From Amylostereum areolatum (Eukaryota > Basidiomycota > Agaricomycetes > Russulales > Stereaceae), in the NCBI GenBank assembly GCA_012932865.1, contig SAXG01000012.1:248001-312000 (forward strand): 64,000 nt of DNA, written 5' to 3'. A program made the position numbers and the translations under genes. The notes beneath the pieces were generated by a model. That model was not told where the DNA came from. It saw nothing but the letters and a program-made list of their open reading frames with translations, and searched no databases. The first letter of the stretch is position 1; each line of letters opens with the position of its first letter. This document shows positions 9,083-21,211 of the stretch, piece after piece.

Positions 9083-11840
9083 ATGCCCGTGCAGTTTTGG
9101 ATGAAGCCATATTTGTTTCCTTCGTTTCTTTCTTTCGTCGATGGCTCAAACTCAACTGTACGTCGCGTACCACGCCTCCCGTCTTGCTTATTTACCAAGC
9201 ATCTATCCAGGCCGAATGCTTGCTTGCAGACATCCCCGTTATCGCTGCCGGTCTTTTGGGCTTAGGTGTTTTGACCTTCTTCCTGGTCATGAAGAAACTC
9301 ACTCTGTGAGTCCAATTCGTACCCCGAGAGCGCACCGTCTTACCATCGAACATCGTCAAGCGCCACCATCTTTCTGTTTTCTTCCACGCTCTTCCTCTCC
9401 TTCGCTCCCATCCTCGACCTTAGCCAGATCCTCATCCGTGGTCAAGTGGATGCGCCTACCACGTCCGTTGCCGTTGCCCCGCTCATGGTCACCCGCGAAG
9501 TCTTTTACAGCATTTCCGCCGGCCTTCGCTTCCTTTTCTTTTGGGCTCTAGTAGCGCAGTGCCCTCGGGGAGAGGTATCCCCTGCCAAGGGACCACCCAG
9601 TCCGGGTAAAGTGCCCGTACTTCTATCCACGTTCGGACACAGCGGAAGCTGGTCTCGGTGGGGCGTCATAGGTATCCTCCTCAAATGGACTTTAGCTGGT
9701 GCATCTGTCGCCATTTTTCTTTTACAGATCCTCTGGCGTGACGTCCAAGAGTTCCACAATTTGGGCACGGTTTACGCTACTGAGGGTGGACTTGAGATCG
9801 TCGTATCCGCCGTGCTCATTGTCAAGCTCCTTCTCAACACGTCCATCGCAGAAACCCCCTCGAGATGGCGGACCTTCCTTCATTATACTCCGATCATTGC
9901 CGCGCTTAGCTTTGGTATGGCCTTGGGGATTGGGAACATTTCGTATTGTGAGTATCCTTCGCTTATCTTAAAACTGGTACTGACGTTATGTGGGTCCAGT
10001 TGCTTTCACTGAATCGACACTTGGTCGCTTACTACTGGCCATTGAGATGTATATCTCCATCGTCTCGGTTCTCATATCCACGTTTTATCCGGTTTCTCAA
10101 TCTACGCCAGGCATAATCATCCAGGGAGAGAAGAGGGCCTCCTCATTCCAAGGTCTTCGCCTCTCGTTCCGCGATGACCCCATACGCCCAATGGCCAACG
10201 GCAATCCATCCGGAAGTGGTCCGCTGAACTCCTCACTGTCACGTTTGTCCGCTTCAGGGAGACGCCTCTCTTCATGGTTGATCAGACAGACTTCGACCGG
10301 TCGCACTCGCCCTGGGTTCGAGCGTGATGATGAGCGCCTCTGGAGCCGGGAGGACGTTGAAAGTGGCATCTCACCAACCAGTCCCAATCAGGTCGGCGCT
10401 GTCTCGTACACCACTAGCCCAACAGAAGCGAAACAAAGCGCTCGATATCAAGACCCCGTATTCACCTCTGTTCTCGCAGAGTCACAGCGCATGGATAAAA
10501 CATACCCTGTGAATACGCCTACGATGTCTCAAATCCCGGTCTCTCCCCAGGCAGTCCAACAAATGGCCTCATCATCCCGTCGCGGTGTGACTTCCGCCGA
10601 AGTTTCTGCCGTCCCTTCATACTACCGTAACTCCAACCTTACTGTCATTCCTCCTCCTCCTGCCGCCGTCACGAATCGTTTGAGCACGAACTCTCCAATC
10701 TTTGGACTCAACGGTACCATTCGTGACGGACGCTTTTCTCCAATACGTTCCGCGGTCCCCGTCAACGACATCACTTCAGCACGATCATCTGGATTCGAGC
10801 AATTGATGCGGGAGCAGGTCGCGCTGGAAGAGAGCATTGCTCAGCTAGGCCTTTTCGCACCGGAGGTCGATGAAGGGACATCAAGTCGGACCTCGGTCGC
10901 CGACCCTAGCGTTACTCGTAGCTCGCTCCCGTATGACTCTTCTGGCGGGACAGGTCCTGTATCGTCCGTCAAGAGCGAATTCTCCCTGAGCAACTTCCCT
11001 CAACCTCCTTTGGTACGAAGATCAAGCGGCAACGTTCAGCCTTCGAACCTGGAAGGTCGTCAAGATAGCAGAAGCTCCATCGACAGTGAGGGCCTAGCTA
11101 TCGAGTTCGAGATGGTTCCTCCTCGTATGCCCGCAGTTATGTCGGAAACGGGCGATATGCAGCTGCCCTCTTCGACACGGACGAGCGAAGACACAGTTTT
11201 GGGTCCTAAGATGCGTTCGGACTCTGCTGGTACACAATACGACGTTACTTCCTTTATTGGCAGTAAGTTTTCTGTGGTATGACGGAATATCTTCGATGTA
11301 TTAACTGTCCACCTAGACCTTACGATCCCGGGTAATAACAAGGGGAGCTCTTCGTTATCAGCACCGCCAAGAAACGTCGACCCGGATTCTGAGCCTGACA
11401 GCGCAACATCGGCGACTATAGTGACGGTGCAGAGGAAAATGTCCAATCCACGAAGTGTAGAACCGCTACGCACTGGCGATGAAAGGCCCTTTTCCAGCAC
11501 GAGCGACCGGCTGGTTCCTGCTCTTGCTGCAAGAGCACAGAGGGTACAACCACCTTCTAGGAGCGCCTCGGCTGACGATGCGGTGGTTATAGCCCCAACA
11601 TCCAGTTTTGTCTCGCCGCGGTCTACGTCCCGATTTTCTCAATCGCCGTCAAGTTCGACTTTTGGTACGCTTGCGCGATTATCTCCTCCGCGACCCCTTG
11701 CCGCACCACGGCGTGCCGTGGGGTTGCCGCCACGGCCTAGGCTTGGGATCAGCCAACCCAAAGTCCAGTCGCTCGACGTGTCCCCAGGCCCGAATGCGTA
11801 CGAGAGACCGCGACCTGCTCCGTCTGTTGTTCGATTTTAG
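9083..11840 (+). CDS. Seven-helix membrane protein with long Ser-rich C-terminal tail
   Basis: Five exons (9083-9157, 9211-9305, 9361-9947, 10000-11262, 11317-11840) sum to 2544 nt (847 aa). The start at 9083 is chosen because only that frame splices in phase into exon 2. Seven hydrophobic segments follow in the first 330 residues: around VIAAGLLGLGVLTFFLVM, TIFLFSSTLFLSFAPILDL, VFYSISAGLRFLFFWALV, GILLKWTLAGASVAIFLLQI, LEIVVSAVLIVKLLL, PIIAALSFGMALGIGNISYF and LLLAIEMYISIVSVLISTFY. The remaining 500 or so residues are Ser/Thr/Pro-rich and low in hydrophobics, with many possible phosphorylation sites. A short outside N-terminus, seven helices and a long cytoplasmic tail is the architecture of a G-protein-coupled receptor, but I recognise no receptor family signature. 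The product is best called an orphan 7TM protein. Confidence 0.8.
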
Positions 11841-12133
11841 TCGCAGTTACGCTGACCGCTTCTGTATCCGTACCATCTCTGCTTCTTTGACAGTGCCATT
11901 GTAGTTGTACAGCCTTTGTTTTCCGCCCTGCTCTCACTTTAGACCACCTAGTGCCATGTCGCTATCCTGTATACATACATACTAACTCGGATACATTTTG
12001 GGTGCCTCCATGATTGTTGGCGCCGGAAGTAATTTGCCTCCGCAGTCAATTCGCGATGACGTCATATGGCTGTTCGACTACTCCCAGTAATGTACCATTG
12101 CGCGAAAGCTACCTTCTCTCTTCCTCCCCCACC
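11841..12133. other. Short intergenic region
   Basis: The gap between the 7TM stop and the J-protein start shows no coding signal. A pyrimidine-rich leader (CTTCTCTCTTCCTCCCCCACC) runs into the ATG at 12134. Confidence 0.35.
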
Positions 12134-12984
12134 ATGTCTTCATTCCCCGATTATTACTCGATTCTTCAAGTGCCCAAGAGTGCCTCCCAAGAGGATATAA
12201 GGCAGGCGTATAGAAAAGAGTCTCTGAGGTTCGTTCGATACACCCTGTGTGTCGTGTGGATATCCCAATTGTAACCACAGGACACATCCCGACCGATTGG
12301 TGAATGCTTCCCCAGAGGAGAAGAAGCATGCTACGGAATCCTTTCAAGTATGACGTTTTATCGCTCCTACGACATACGCTAACTTATCTGCAGGCCGTCG
12401 CCGATGCGTACTATGTCCTTTCAGATGCTCAGCGCAGAAAGGAGTATGATGTACTCTACACGACCCGCGCCAAATCAGAGAGGAGCAACGAGCCAAATGC
12501 ATCTTCGAGCTTCTTCAATACCTTCGCCAGCATGTTCGGAGGTGCCGGCGGCGGAGGGACTGCAGGTACCACAGATGGACAGCCCGGTCAGAGGCCCGAT
12601 CCTGACCATATGTTCGGGGACGTGTTTGAAGATGTACGTCACTTCCCTCATGTTGGTGAATATTCCACTCACCTTTAGCAGTTACTCCGACCGGAAGTTG
12701 AGCACCATGTTCCGTGGTGGGCATGGTTCGGTGCAGTTTCCGGCGCAGGCCTTGGCTTCATTATAGCAAACATCCCAGGCACGCTTGTGGGTGCATATGC
12801 TGGAAATCGCCTTGGCGCCATAAGAGACGCGAAGGGCAAGAGCGTTGCCACCGTGTTCTCTCAACTCGGCGGCTCTCAGAAAGCAGAGGTGCGAAACCAC
12901 AGGCTCAGTCGCTCCGACACGTATCTGACTTGTCTTTAGATCCTTCGTGCCCTCGCTATGAAGGTCCTGGGCTCTGCCATGTAA
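12134..12984 (+). CDS. J-domain protein (class C) with a Gly-rich hydrophobic C-terminal segment
   Basis: Five exons (12134-12228, 12281-12347, 12394-12633, 12679-12888, 12940-12984) sum to 657 nt (218 aa). The J domain occupies residues 5-75: DYYSILQVPKSASQEDIRQA, the HPD motif (THPDRL, created by the first splice) and YYVLSDAQRRKEYD. HPD stimulates Hsp70 ATPase in this family. After a Ser/Gly linker comes WWAWFGAVSGAGLGFIIANI, then PGTLVGAYAGNRLGAIRDAK, a Gly-spaced hydrophobic stretch that could insert in a membrane or pack as a glycine zipper. There is no zinc-finger or substrate-binding DnaJ core, so it is a type III J-protein. Location and client are unknown. No frame problems. Confidence 0.85.
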
Positions 12985-13245
12985 AGAACGTTGTCGTTTA
13001 ATTGGTATGTCGATGCCGTTTGCAACACCACGGACTGTATTATAAAGCCTTTTCATTTGGATTGTATCTCTACGGATCTTGTTACCCTTGTTTCTATACT
13101 TCGTGTACTTAGTAAAGTTTGAGTGATATCGCAGTGCTTATTTGGGATCGGCATTTGCCGTCTACTTACATCTGCCTCGCTTTCAACTTCAAGCTTCACC
13201 GCTTGCCGCCTGCAACCTCACCGCAGGCGCGTGTCAGTCCATCTT
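12985..13245. other. Short intergenic region
   Basis: This 261-base gap has no supported feature. It contains the 3' end of the J-protein gene and the leader of the next gene. Confidence 0.3.
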
Positions 13246-14962
13246 ATGGCCAAGAATATACCTTCCAAAAATCGCCCTTCAGGTAAGTTCTCTCTACATG
13301 CGATGCATACGGGTGGATAAATCGGGACGGCTTGCGGACGGTTAGCACGCAGGGCTAGCAGTGTCCCGAGCCAGCGTAAACAGGTGATAGGTGAGCTCCC
13401 GTTCTTTTAATGCCAGAACTGGTCAATGTTCATGTTTCTTGCTAGATTGTGTGCTTCTGACGGCCAGGAAAGCCAGTGAGTAGGGTACTGTTTGGTTAGA
13501 CCTACTTAAAAGTAATGAGCGTACTTAGGTCATCCAGCACCAATATCCCGAACTTCCACCTCTTCACCGTCGAAAAGACCCACTGCCAGTTGCGCCATCT
13601 TCCATCCCCCGATCCTTTCATCTCACGAACAGGACATGTAGAACTCCCAGCATCGCAGCCTGCGACATCCGCCTCCAACTCTTCCTCCAACCCTACGCCC
13701 AAAGACCTTCGTCGTTCATCGTCAAGCAGGCTTCCACCTCCAACAGCGACCCCAGATTCCTCGTCCAAAGCCTTGCCTGCACTAAAGCCTACGCATTCGA
13801 CCGGAAAGCGTAAACGCGCGTTCTCCGATGCACATCGTAGCATGCCTACTACGCCTGAACAAGAACAGAAGTCCCCAAAACTGCGCACATCTCGTATATC
13901 TCTGGACTCCAGCAAATCGGTCGGTCTTCCGACCCAGCTGCCTACGCCTGCGTCCAGATCAAAGGACAAGGGAAAGGGCAAAGCGATCGGTCCTCCTACC
14001 TCGTCTATCAAGGTAGCTTCTCGGCAGAAACCAAGGTCGGGCAGCAAGGAGGTCAAAGAAGCTAGCACGGGATCTGTGGTGCGCTCTACAAAGCGTCAGC
14101 GTCTTAAACCTGAGCTCGCCGCGGAGAAGGCAGCTGAGGAATCGGACAAGGAAGCCACCACGGAAGACCATCAACTCGATTTTCAGATGCTGGACATGCC
14201 AGCCATCGCAGGGTTCCCGTGGGTTCGTGCCGGACTCGGTTCGGAAGACAACATGTACGTGCCACCTGGTGTGCAAAGCCTCATCGAAAGTGCGTATCGG
14301 ACGTTTCAACTATACTTCCATAATTTCTAACGTGTATAAGTAGACATGAAAAATATGCTTTCCGCAGAGCGTACCGGGCGTCTACGCGCTGAAGAGCGAC
14401 ACATGGAAGAGTTAAATCGCCGAGTCGCTCTCGAAAAGGAACTCGAAGACCAGCGAATGCTTCACGATCTCAAGATAACCTTGTCCACCATGCCCCTTGC
14501 TGAAGTTGAGAAGGTTATGAACGCCTCCGGTGTCAGACTGGACGAAACGGGCATGCCGACTCTTGCAGGAACGGGACCTGCTACACAACATGTAGAAAAA
14601 CCAACCGGTACTTCTTCAACACTTCCTCAAGCAGAGGCGGCGCAGGGCTCCTCCATTACTAGTTCAGGCATTACATCCGAGACGTCCGTTCCGATCTCAC
14701 CAAAGCAACGTCTCCCTCCAGCGGATGGACGCGGCGAAGCGTCTTCCTCTTCACTCGTGGCACCGGGGTCCCGTCCCCGATCCCTTGCTCGTTGGACTAC
14801 GCAAGGTGCGTGACAGCGACAGAGTGTGTTACGTGCAGTCGTTTATGCCACTCGCAGACAGCATCAACAGATTATTCGGCCATGAAAAATCGCATGCGCG
14901 TACTCCATGACAATCATCGGGCATTGTCAGACTTATTTCGAACTCTTGTTGTTCTGCCATAA
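13246..14962 (+). CDS. Uncharacterised basic, disordered protein with C-terminal coiled coil
   Basis: Six exons (13246-13282, 13353-13383, 13446-13475, 13529-14289, 14344-14805, 14862-14962) sum to 1422 nt (473 aa). The first three exons are tiny (37, 31 and 30 nt) but join in phase. The protein starts MAKNIPSKNRPSG. The middle is Ser/Pro/Lys-rich with basic clusters that look like nuclear localisation signals (GKRKRAF, STKRQRLKP, KDKGKGKA). A helical part follows (ERTGRLRAEERHMEELNRRV, then ALEKELEDQR), and the last exon ends in NRMRVLHDNHRALSDLFRTL. I chose the acceptor at 14861 because it gives this helical C-terminus; retaining the intron would stop at 14813. I do not recognise the family. 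Nuclear location is inferred. Confidence 0.7.
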
Positions 14963-15333
14963 CCACATAGAACCTCACGCGTCACGAACGACCTCGATCA
15001 TCCATTTTGCTCCACCTGCATACTTGACTCGTCTTCTCTGCATTGTACACATGTGTTACGTTTATGACTACGATCCATTGAAATGACATTTACAAGCCTT
15101 CTCTGCATAATACAGATGATGTGTCAGTGATGAATTCCGTTGTCCGAGAGCTGGGATATATGCGCAACAGTGAACCTAAACCATAAGTAGTAGAAGAACT
15201 AAACATATGCAAGATGACAGGGGATGCTCGATAGAGCGATGAGTGGGTGGTGGAGTCCAGTTACAGTCAGTGGGATGATTGGATATGCAATACTGGATCT
15301 ATCTGGAACGATGAAAGTGCAATGCCATGGAAC
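14963..15333. other. Convergent intergenic region
   Basis: These 371 bases separate the 3' ends of two convergent genes. They are AT-richer than the flanks and contain no supported gene. Terminators for both genes must lie here. Confidence 0.35.
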
Positions 15334-16461
15334 CTAGTGCCACATTTCCCCAACTTCTGATCCACTCTCATTGATCCCTACAGCCGCGGGACCGAGAACT
15401 TCGTGGACGGCAGTATAGTCAGTGAGCCCTGCTGCGCCATTAGCCATTGCCAGGCTTATTTCTGCCACGGTCTTCTCTCCTGACGCGGAATTGTCGAAAA
15501 TAGGCGGAGCGATGACGGATTTTAATGACGAGGAGAAGGAGCTGGCTGTGGAAGAGAGGAGGGGAAGAGGGGGGCGGATGAAGCTTTTGGATGGTTGAAT
15601 ATCTTGGATGTCCATCGCGTCAAGGGAACGAGTACGTTTTTTGGGAAGACTGCGGGACATGGGGGACCACGCGCCGTTCTCGGAAGAAGTGTCTGCGGCG
15701 CATATTACGATATCTTCATCTTCGTCGGCTTCGTCGACAGGAAGGTCAGGCGATCCGCTACGATATGGCGCAGATATTCCGGAGTGTGAGCGCCCTCGTC
15801 GCGGATGTGTGCCGAACAAGTGATGCGGACGTCCTGTACGAGCCCGGGCGGACTCCCATGCGCGCATCCGTTGGACGAAGCCTTCGTCACGTTCAGCGAT
15901 GCTTTTTCGAAGCTCAAAGAATGAGGTGGAGTATAATGAGGATATTTCCGGGTCGAGATCGCTCGTTAATGAAGACGATTTTGCGGGAGGAGGGGAGGAT
16001 GGAGAAGAATGTGTAGAGCGGCTTGGGGCAGAAGAAATGATGTTGAATGCATCGGAGGTGGAAGGAAATGTTGGCGGGTCCAGGGATGAGCATATGCTGA
16101 GGACAGAATGCGAGTCCATGTCGACGTCCGGGGGATCGGAGGGGGGCTGGGGAGGGCACGGGAGGTTGATGAGCGATATATGAATGGCAAAGAATGAAAA
16201 TTGGCTCACGGGTGGATCAATACGCGGACGCTTTCCACGTCTCCAGCTATCTACATTCCATTTGTGGGGAGGACTGGAGGACGTGATGTCTCTGTAGGAC
16301 GGACTGTAGGGATGACCCTGAGGGTGAGCGCGCTTAGCGGAGGAGCGCCATGGAACGGGCACGGAAGCAGAGGAGACCGGAGACGTTTGAGCGGAGGAGG
16401 AAGAGGGAGAGGAAGAAGCGCTATTTTGGACTTTGAGGGCGGGAGGAGAGGACGAGACCAT
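15334..16461 (-). CDS. Uncharacterised Ser-rich protein
   Basis: The start ATG is at 16461 and the stop at 15336-15334. A 63-nt intron (16209-16147, GTGAGC..CAG) keeps the frame open whether removed or not; removing it gives 354 aa. The protein opens MVSSSPPALKVQNSAS and is dominated by Ser, Pro and Thr with basic patches (SWRRGKRPRIDPP, PKKRTRSLD). A short more ordered stretch (TSFFELRKSIAERDEGFVQR, then MRAWESARAR) may be helical, and an acidic run follows (DEADEDEDIVI). No known domain is visible. It is probably a disordered nuclear or regulatory protein, but that is a guess from composition. Confidence 0.65.
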   Translation of the reverse strand: MVSSSPPALKVQNSASSSPSSSSAQTSPVSSASVPVPWRSSAKRAHPQGHPYSPSYRDITSSSPPHKWNVDSWRRGKRPRIDPPVSQFSFFAIHISLINLPCPPQPPSDPPDVDMDSHSVLSICSSLDPPTFPSTSDAFNIISSAPSRSTHSSPSSPPPAKSSSLTSDLDPEISSLYSTSFFELRKSIAERDEGFVQRMRAWESARARTGRPHHLFGTHPRRGRSHSGISAPYRSGSPDLPVDEADEDEDIVICAADTSSENGAWSPMSRSLPKKRTRSLDAMDIQDIQPSKSFIRPPLPLLSSTASSFSSSLKSVIAPPIFDNSASGEKTVAEISLAMANGAAGLTDYTAVHEVLGPAAVGINESGSEVGEMWH

Positions 16462-17910
16462 CGTGGTCGAATGCAAGTGCCTGCAGTGCGAGTGCGAGTG
16501 CGAGTGCTCGTCGCCGTTTCCCGTCTCTAATCTCCGCTGACGTCATTTCATACCCGGCCCGTCCACTCCGATGCTCCCCCTTCTGTGCTTCAAGTCGGTT
16601 CACCCACCACGACCAACGGCCCATTGACATTCATCCCCGCTCTTTATCCGGTTCATGGAATCACTCCCGTCAAGGCTTCCGATGAAATGGTCAATCCCGG
16701 TATGGGTCTCATATCCGATCCTTCTCGCCATCACCTCAGCAGTCAGGAAGTCGGAACTCACAATTTTCGACTCGACGGCAGCTTCTACTAAACCATAGGT
16801 TCGCATACCATCATCGGTTCAAAGTAATAGTTCCAAAAGTAATAGTTCCAAAGGTCAAGCACGTCGGCGCGAGTATCAAACATATGCATATCTATGTATA
16901 ACTATAAGGTTGTCTCCATTGCAGACCCTCTTACTTACTTACATCTGCACGTAGCGACCGGCTCAGTTCACGGTTCCGTGTCGGTATCGAAACAACCTCC
17001 CGGCGAGAAGTTAGCAGCTGTATCCGATTCGGCAGCGCATACCACGGCAAGTAAACATGCTTCCAGACGTTGTTCATCAAGCAATTGCCAGGCCCCCCTC
17101 CCCCCCCTCCCCAGCTACAGGACTGACGCGGAAGCATGCAGTGCGTGGATGTCTGATTCATTGTGGAACAGCGCTCCAATGCTGAGAACGGATGTCATCT
17201 CGACCTGCTTCTCAGCCGTCTCTGCGTTCATTTCGAGTCCTGACTACTGACTCGGGTGCACATGCGCATCCCTATCCGGACTATCTCTTCACTGCGCACC
17301 TTGCTCCAGACGTCAAGGATTTCCGATGATGGGTAGAGACAGTGGCATAATTGTCGGAGGCTCCCGCATGTACAGACCAAGGACGCGTTGCCCTAACTTC
17401 ATCTGAAACTCATATCGTATTCCGGGAAGGTGTATGCAATCCTTCGATCATAGCCGTGCACGGGGATGCTCATTTTTCAATACGATAACACCTACCGCCT
17501 TAGGCCCAAAGCCACTGTTCGGGTCAATGGCACACCGTCTCTCAACGGAAACGTACCAATGGAGGAACCAGACTTGCGCATTGGTTACCGGTACATTCCT
17601 GCCGTGGGTACTCGTTACGAACTTTTCGTCTTTTGCTGAGCGCGCCGGAGGAAATACGTAGAAGATCCAGGAGGGATCATTTTACGACGGGAACATCCTA
17701 GGGCACGTCGCACAGCAAGTTGCAACGCATTATCTAAGATACAATCTGAGGAATAATGATAACATGCGTGAGGTGTTCGGTCTGATAGTACATCATAGAG
17801 TTCTCTGCTTTTGGTAAGCTCTGAGAGGGGGGAGATGGTCAGAGGATGAAGTGCGTGGAGACCGGCAGCTTACCGCCGAACATTCCGCTCCCGGATTCAA
17901 GGATTTCCGC
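16462..17910. other. 1.4 kb gene-poor stretch with decayed coding traces
   Basis: No complete gene is supported. Two stretches have protein-like composition on the plus strand: 16585-16791 (GPLTFIPALYPVHGITPVKA) and about 17400-17640, where two frames adjoin (SSETHIVFREGVCNPSIIAV, then RVNGTPSLNGNVPMEEPDLR and IGYRYIPAVGTRYELFVF). The frame breaks near 17480. I do not recognise the protein. It may be a decayed gene or one broken by base-calling errors. A C-rich run lies at about 17093-17112. Confidence 0.35.
16822..16852. repeat. Two tandem copies of a 15-bp unit
   Basis: AAGTAATAGTTCCAA occurs twice back to back. It is short, has no evident function and probably arose by replication slippage. 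Confidence 0.6.
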
Positions 17911-20817
17911 TTAACCTACAACGTAGACGTCAATGTAAGTGGCGAAGCGTAGGTTGTGGCATACCAGTTTCACCAGCGTTTCAGCAGGCAAAGCAACCCG
18001 CTCCCTGAGAATCTTGTCAGGCAGAGATAGCTTAGCCTCATCACGGTTGAGTATGTTCTCGAGCGCCGCACACATACTCCCCGTCCAAGGTGAGGCAGAC
18101 ACCCACCGCACTGCGTCCCGGTCATGATCAACTTCTTACCCACACTCATAGTATAAATGCGGGATAGCGGCATACCTAGACACGGGTCCCCGTGGCATAG
18201 AATTGCGCATAGCGCAAGACATAGCGTGGGTGCGATCAATAGGGCCAGCGGTTCGTCTTCGAGGTATTGTGATGCAAGAGTGAGCAAAAAGACGTCTCGT
18301 ATCTTATCCCATATCTCGACGCCGACGAGGGGAGTCACAGGTTCCGTTTTGGCTGTTGCGAGGATGTGGCATGCGAGCGCGGCTATGCAAAATCACCATC
18401 GGAGAATATGAAAATCATGCGATGGCTTACAAGTGGAGAGAAGGTGAGCACGATCGCAGCTTCCCACATGACTGCCATGCACGTCCCATATTTTGAGAAA
18501 ATAGCCAGCGGTGTTACATCCGCCAAAGCCCCCGGAGGAAAGACAATGGAGGAACGGCCCGACAAGCGATGGTGCAGATGTTGCCTTCGTCACGATGTGA
18601 TCCGTCAATGCAGAGAGAAAAGGTGAAAGGATGCTTCGATGAACAGGATTCGGAGCGCCGCTACAACCGACGATGGTGAAAAAGGAGAGAATGAGATGAA
18701 CTGTCCGGGCGTTGACGTGAGTGAGAGACGAGGCTCCGAGATTTGCGGTGGTCATGACCCTGTCCTTGGGTTGAGTATTTCGGCTAACATGTGTGAATAG
18801 TACCATCCTCGCCTCCGCGTACGAAAGAACACTATGATGAATGTAAGGGAATTGAAAGATACTAGCAGGCTTCAAAGCACTCACTATCGCCGAATCTTTT
18901 TTTGGTAGATGAATCATTCGTGTTCGGGTTGTCGATGATAGCTTGAAGGGCACCTCGGATGACATTTTGTTGGGCATGTGTCAATGACTCGATGATAAGG
19001 TCCTTGACTTGTGGGATGAGATTGAGTGACAGTCGTGCACCGGAAGAGATAAAGCGATACCGTTAAGTCCCTGTTCTGAGTCGTCACAAAGAGTAAACAG
19101 TATACATAGCTGCTTCGCCAGCTCGTTCGAGCTTGGAACGCTCCAGGAGTACACCGGATTCAAGAGTTGGGCGACAGCCCAACATGTTTTTTTGAGAACC
19201 TGCAACATAATCTCGGATGTGTGTTGACAGTTCGATGACAGTTCGAGGACAGCGTAATGCAATATTTGCTGGATTGAGGCCCAAGTTAGGCGGCGATGAT
19301 GGATAAAGCCTGAGGCGCACCATCATGTGGATTTCAGCACAGTAGGGTTCCCTTGACAGTTCTTCGAGGATATCCCGTGGTTCGGAATGATAAAGCCACG
19401 ATGCAGTCTGCGAAACATAGCATGAGTGATCTTGGAATAGCGATAGAGGAGCGTCGTGCGGACTAGCAAAGATATGATCTCCATTTCTGCCAATCCTGGG
19501 TCAGTCCATGTACTCCAGCACCAAGACGGCAGGTGAGCCCATCGGCAAAGGATAGTTTGGGCCCAGTCTAGGGTTTTCGGTGGAGACAGGACACATGGCA
19601 CTACGACAGGTATTCTTTCCGGATCCAAAATGGAACGGACCATATGCAGGAGGAGGGATTGTACATATGGACGAGGAACCGCATAGAATTCCTTAGGATG
19701 GGTTGAATCCCAGACCTAACATAAACTTGGTCACGGATATCGAGGGGTCAAGTTTCGTTTTGCCCACCGAATATAGGATCACCACCATAGCACAAGAAAC
19801 ATCGTCGCCGTCTACGTTGATGCTGACATGGTTTCGGTCAAAGTTCGACGCTTTCGGCTCCAGCTCTATGTGTTGAAGGCCGTAAATATTGACCAGGCTG
19901 GACATCTGTGAAGCGTCAAGGCTGGATTCGGTAAGCATGATGAGGATATTCAGGTACATGAGATACCTACATATCTCCGCGCATACATTCACCAGAAAGG
20001 CTGGGTTGGAGGATGTATGCGGCGAATGTAAGGTGAAGGGCAAGCCTCCGAAGGAGAGGACTGCTTTGACCGGATATGAGAACCAGAGGCACGTCGTCCC
20101 AATGGTCTATATATCTGTAAGCGTCTCTGTGAAACAACACATGATGTGAAGGGACCGACATGGGAGTTGAGCAATGGCCCTGACGATGCTGTCTTCCTGC
20201 AGCTTGGATAATGTACCCAGAGCCCGGCCTGCTTGAGGCGACCAGAACGCTGCATCTCCTGCGATCATCGCTACGAGATTCACCATCCTTGCCAGTAATA
20301 CATCTACCCAGCATATATTCATATGTGAAACTGTACTCCCAGAACGGCCAGCTATACGGTGGAAGATCTGTCTGTACTTGAATAGAACCGATAAAAATTC
20401 GCCGTGGGCTACAATGATCAGTGCAAGCATAAGAAGCGAAAAAGTCGCTCACTCATCATCGACAATATCTTATGTACACCGGTAGTCCCATTGCGTTGCG
20501 TGAGGTAAAGAAGAATTTTAAAGAGCGTAGTGGAGGCTGCCAGGATATTCCCGTGGTTGTCCGAGTTCTGAGCTGAGGTTTTCAAACGTCGGCAAAAAAA
20601 AAGGTGAATCACGACCTACCTTAGAGACGGAGTCGATGTCTAAGCCAGACAAAAACAGTATGGCTTCTCGCGCTCTGTCTTGGAGCTCAAAGATATTGGT
20701 TATGTCCCCGCCCGAGTAGTGCATGGGCATCGCAGATGTCCTGACGAAGTCCGATACGTTCCGAAATATATTTGAAGGAGTATCATTATCTGACTCTGGG
20801 TCGGTGTCGCTGTCCAT
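17911..20817 (-). CDS. Uncharacterised multi-exon helical protein
   Basis: The start ATG is at 20817 (MDSDTDPESDNDTPSN, an acidic N-terminus) and the probable stop at 17911. Many exons can be joined by eye, for example NSDNHGNILAASTTLFKILL, GEFLSVLFKYRQIFHRIAGR and WDDVPLVLISGQSSPLLRRL in the first third. In the last third come DKIRDVFLLTLASQYLEDEP, ALLIAPTLCLALCAILCHGD, then LNRDEAKLSLPDKILRERVA. The middle exons (about 18600-19750) are less certain; one junction near 19710 does not resolve cleanly. The Leu-rich repeated helical character suggests a HEAT/ARM-like solenoid, but no signature residues are visible and I do not recognise the family. The gene is likely real; the exact model is provisional. 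Confidence 0.5.
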
Positions 20818-21211
20818 TGTGGGAGATTGTGAAGAACAAGGTGAGTGTGCAAGGGAAAGACGCGACTCGAAGTGGGGACATGGCGTCGCACGAGACCGTG
20901 TTGCTGACACCAGCCGGACGGCATTTACCGACTTACGAAGGAAGCAGGGATTACAATTGCAAGAATGTGGCGAGGTGAACTCCAGAAAAAGGAAGATGTC
21001 CTGGTTCGGATCCTGGAGCTACAGGCTTGTCATGTTTGTCGATATAGTCAGTAAATTGGGAGCACACAGTGTTTGTAATACATAACGGTATTAACGAAGT
21101 GTTCCCTGATTCTATGTAAGCTGAGCAGACCACCGGGGCTAGACACGTTGATACACATCCGCCATTAAGTTATGCTGAAAAACGGGCTTTGACACACGAC
21201 GGAGACTTGTT
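20818..21211. other. Intergenic between two minus-strand genes
   Basis: These 394 bases hold the promoter of the gene starting at 20817 and the 3' end of RPC5. No other feature is supported. Confidence 0.35.

Noticed and set aside
15591..16530. Plus-strand open frames opposite the Ser-rich gene
   Set aside because: They mirror a Ser/Pro-rich minus-strand gene, have Arg/Gly-rich low-complexity content and lack splice or start support.
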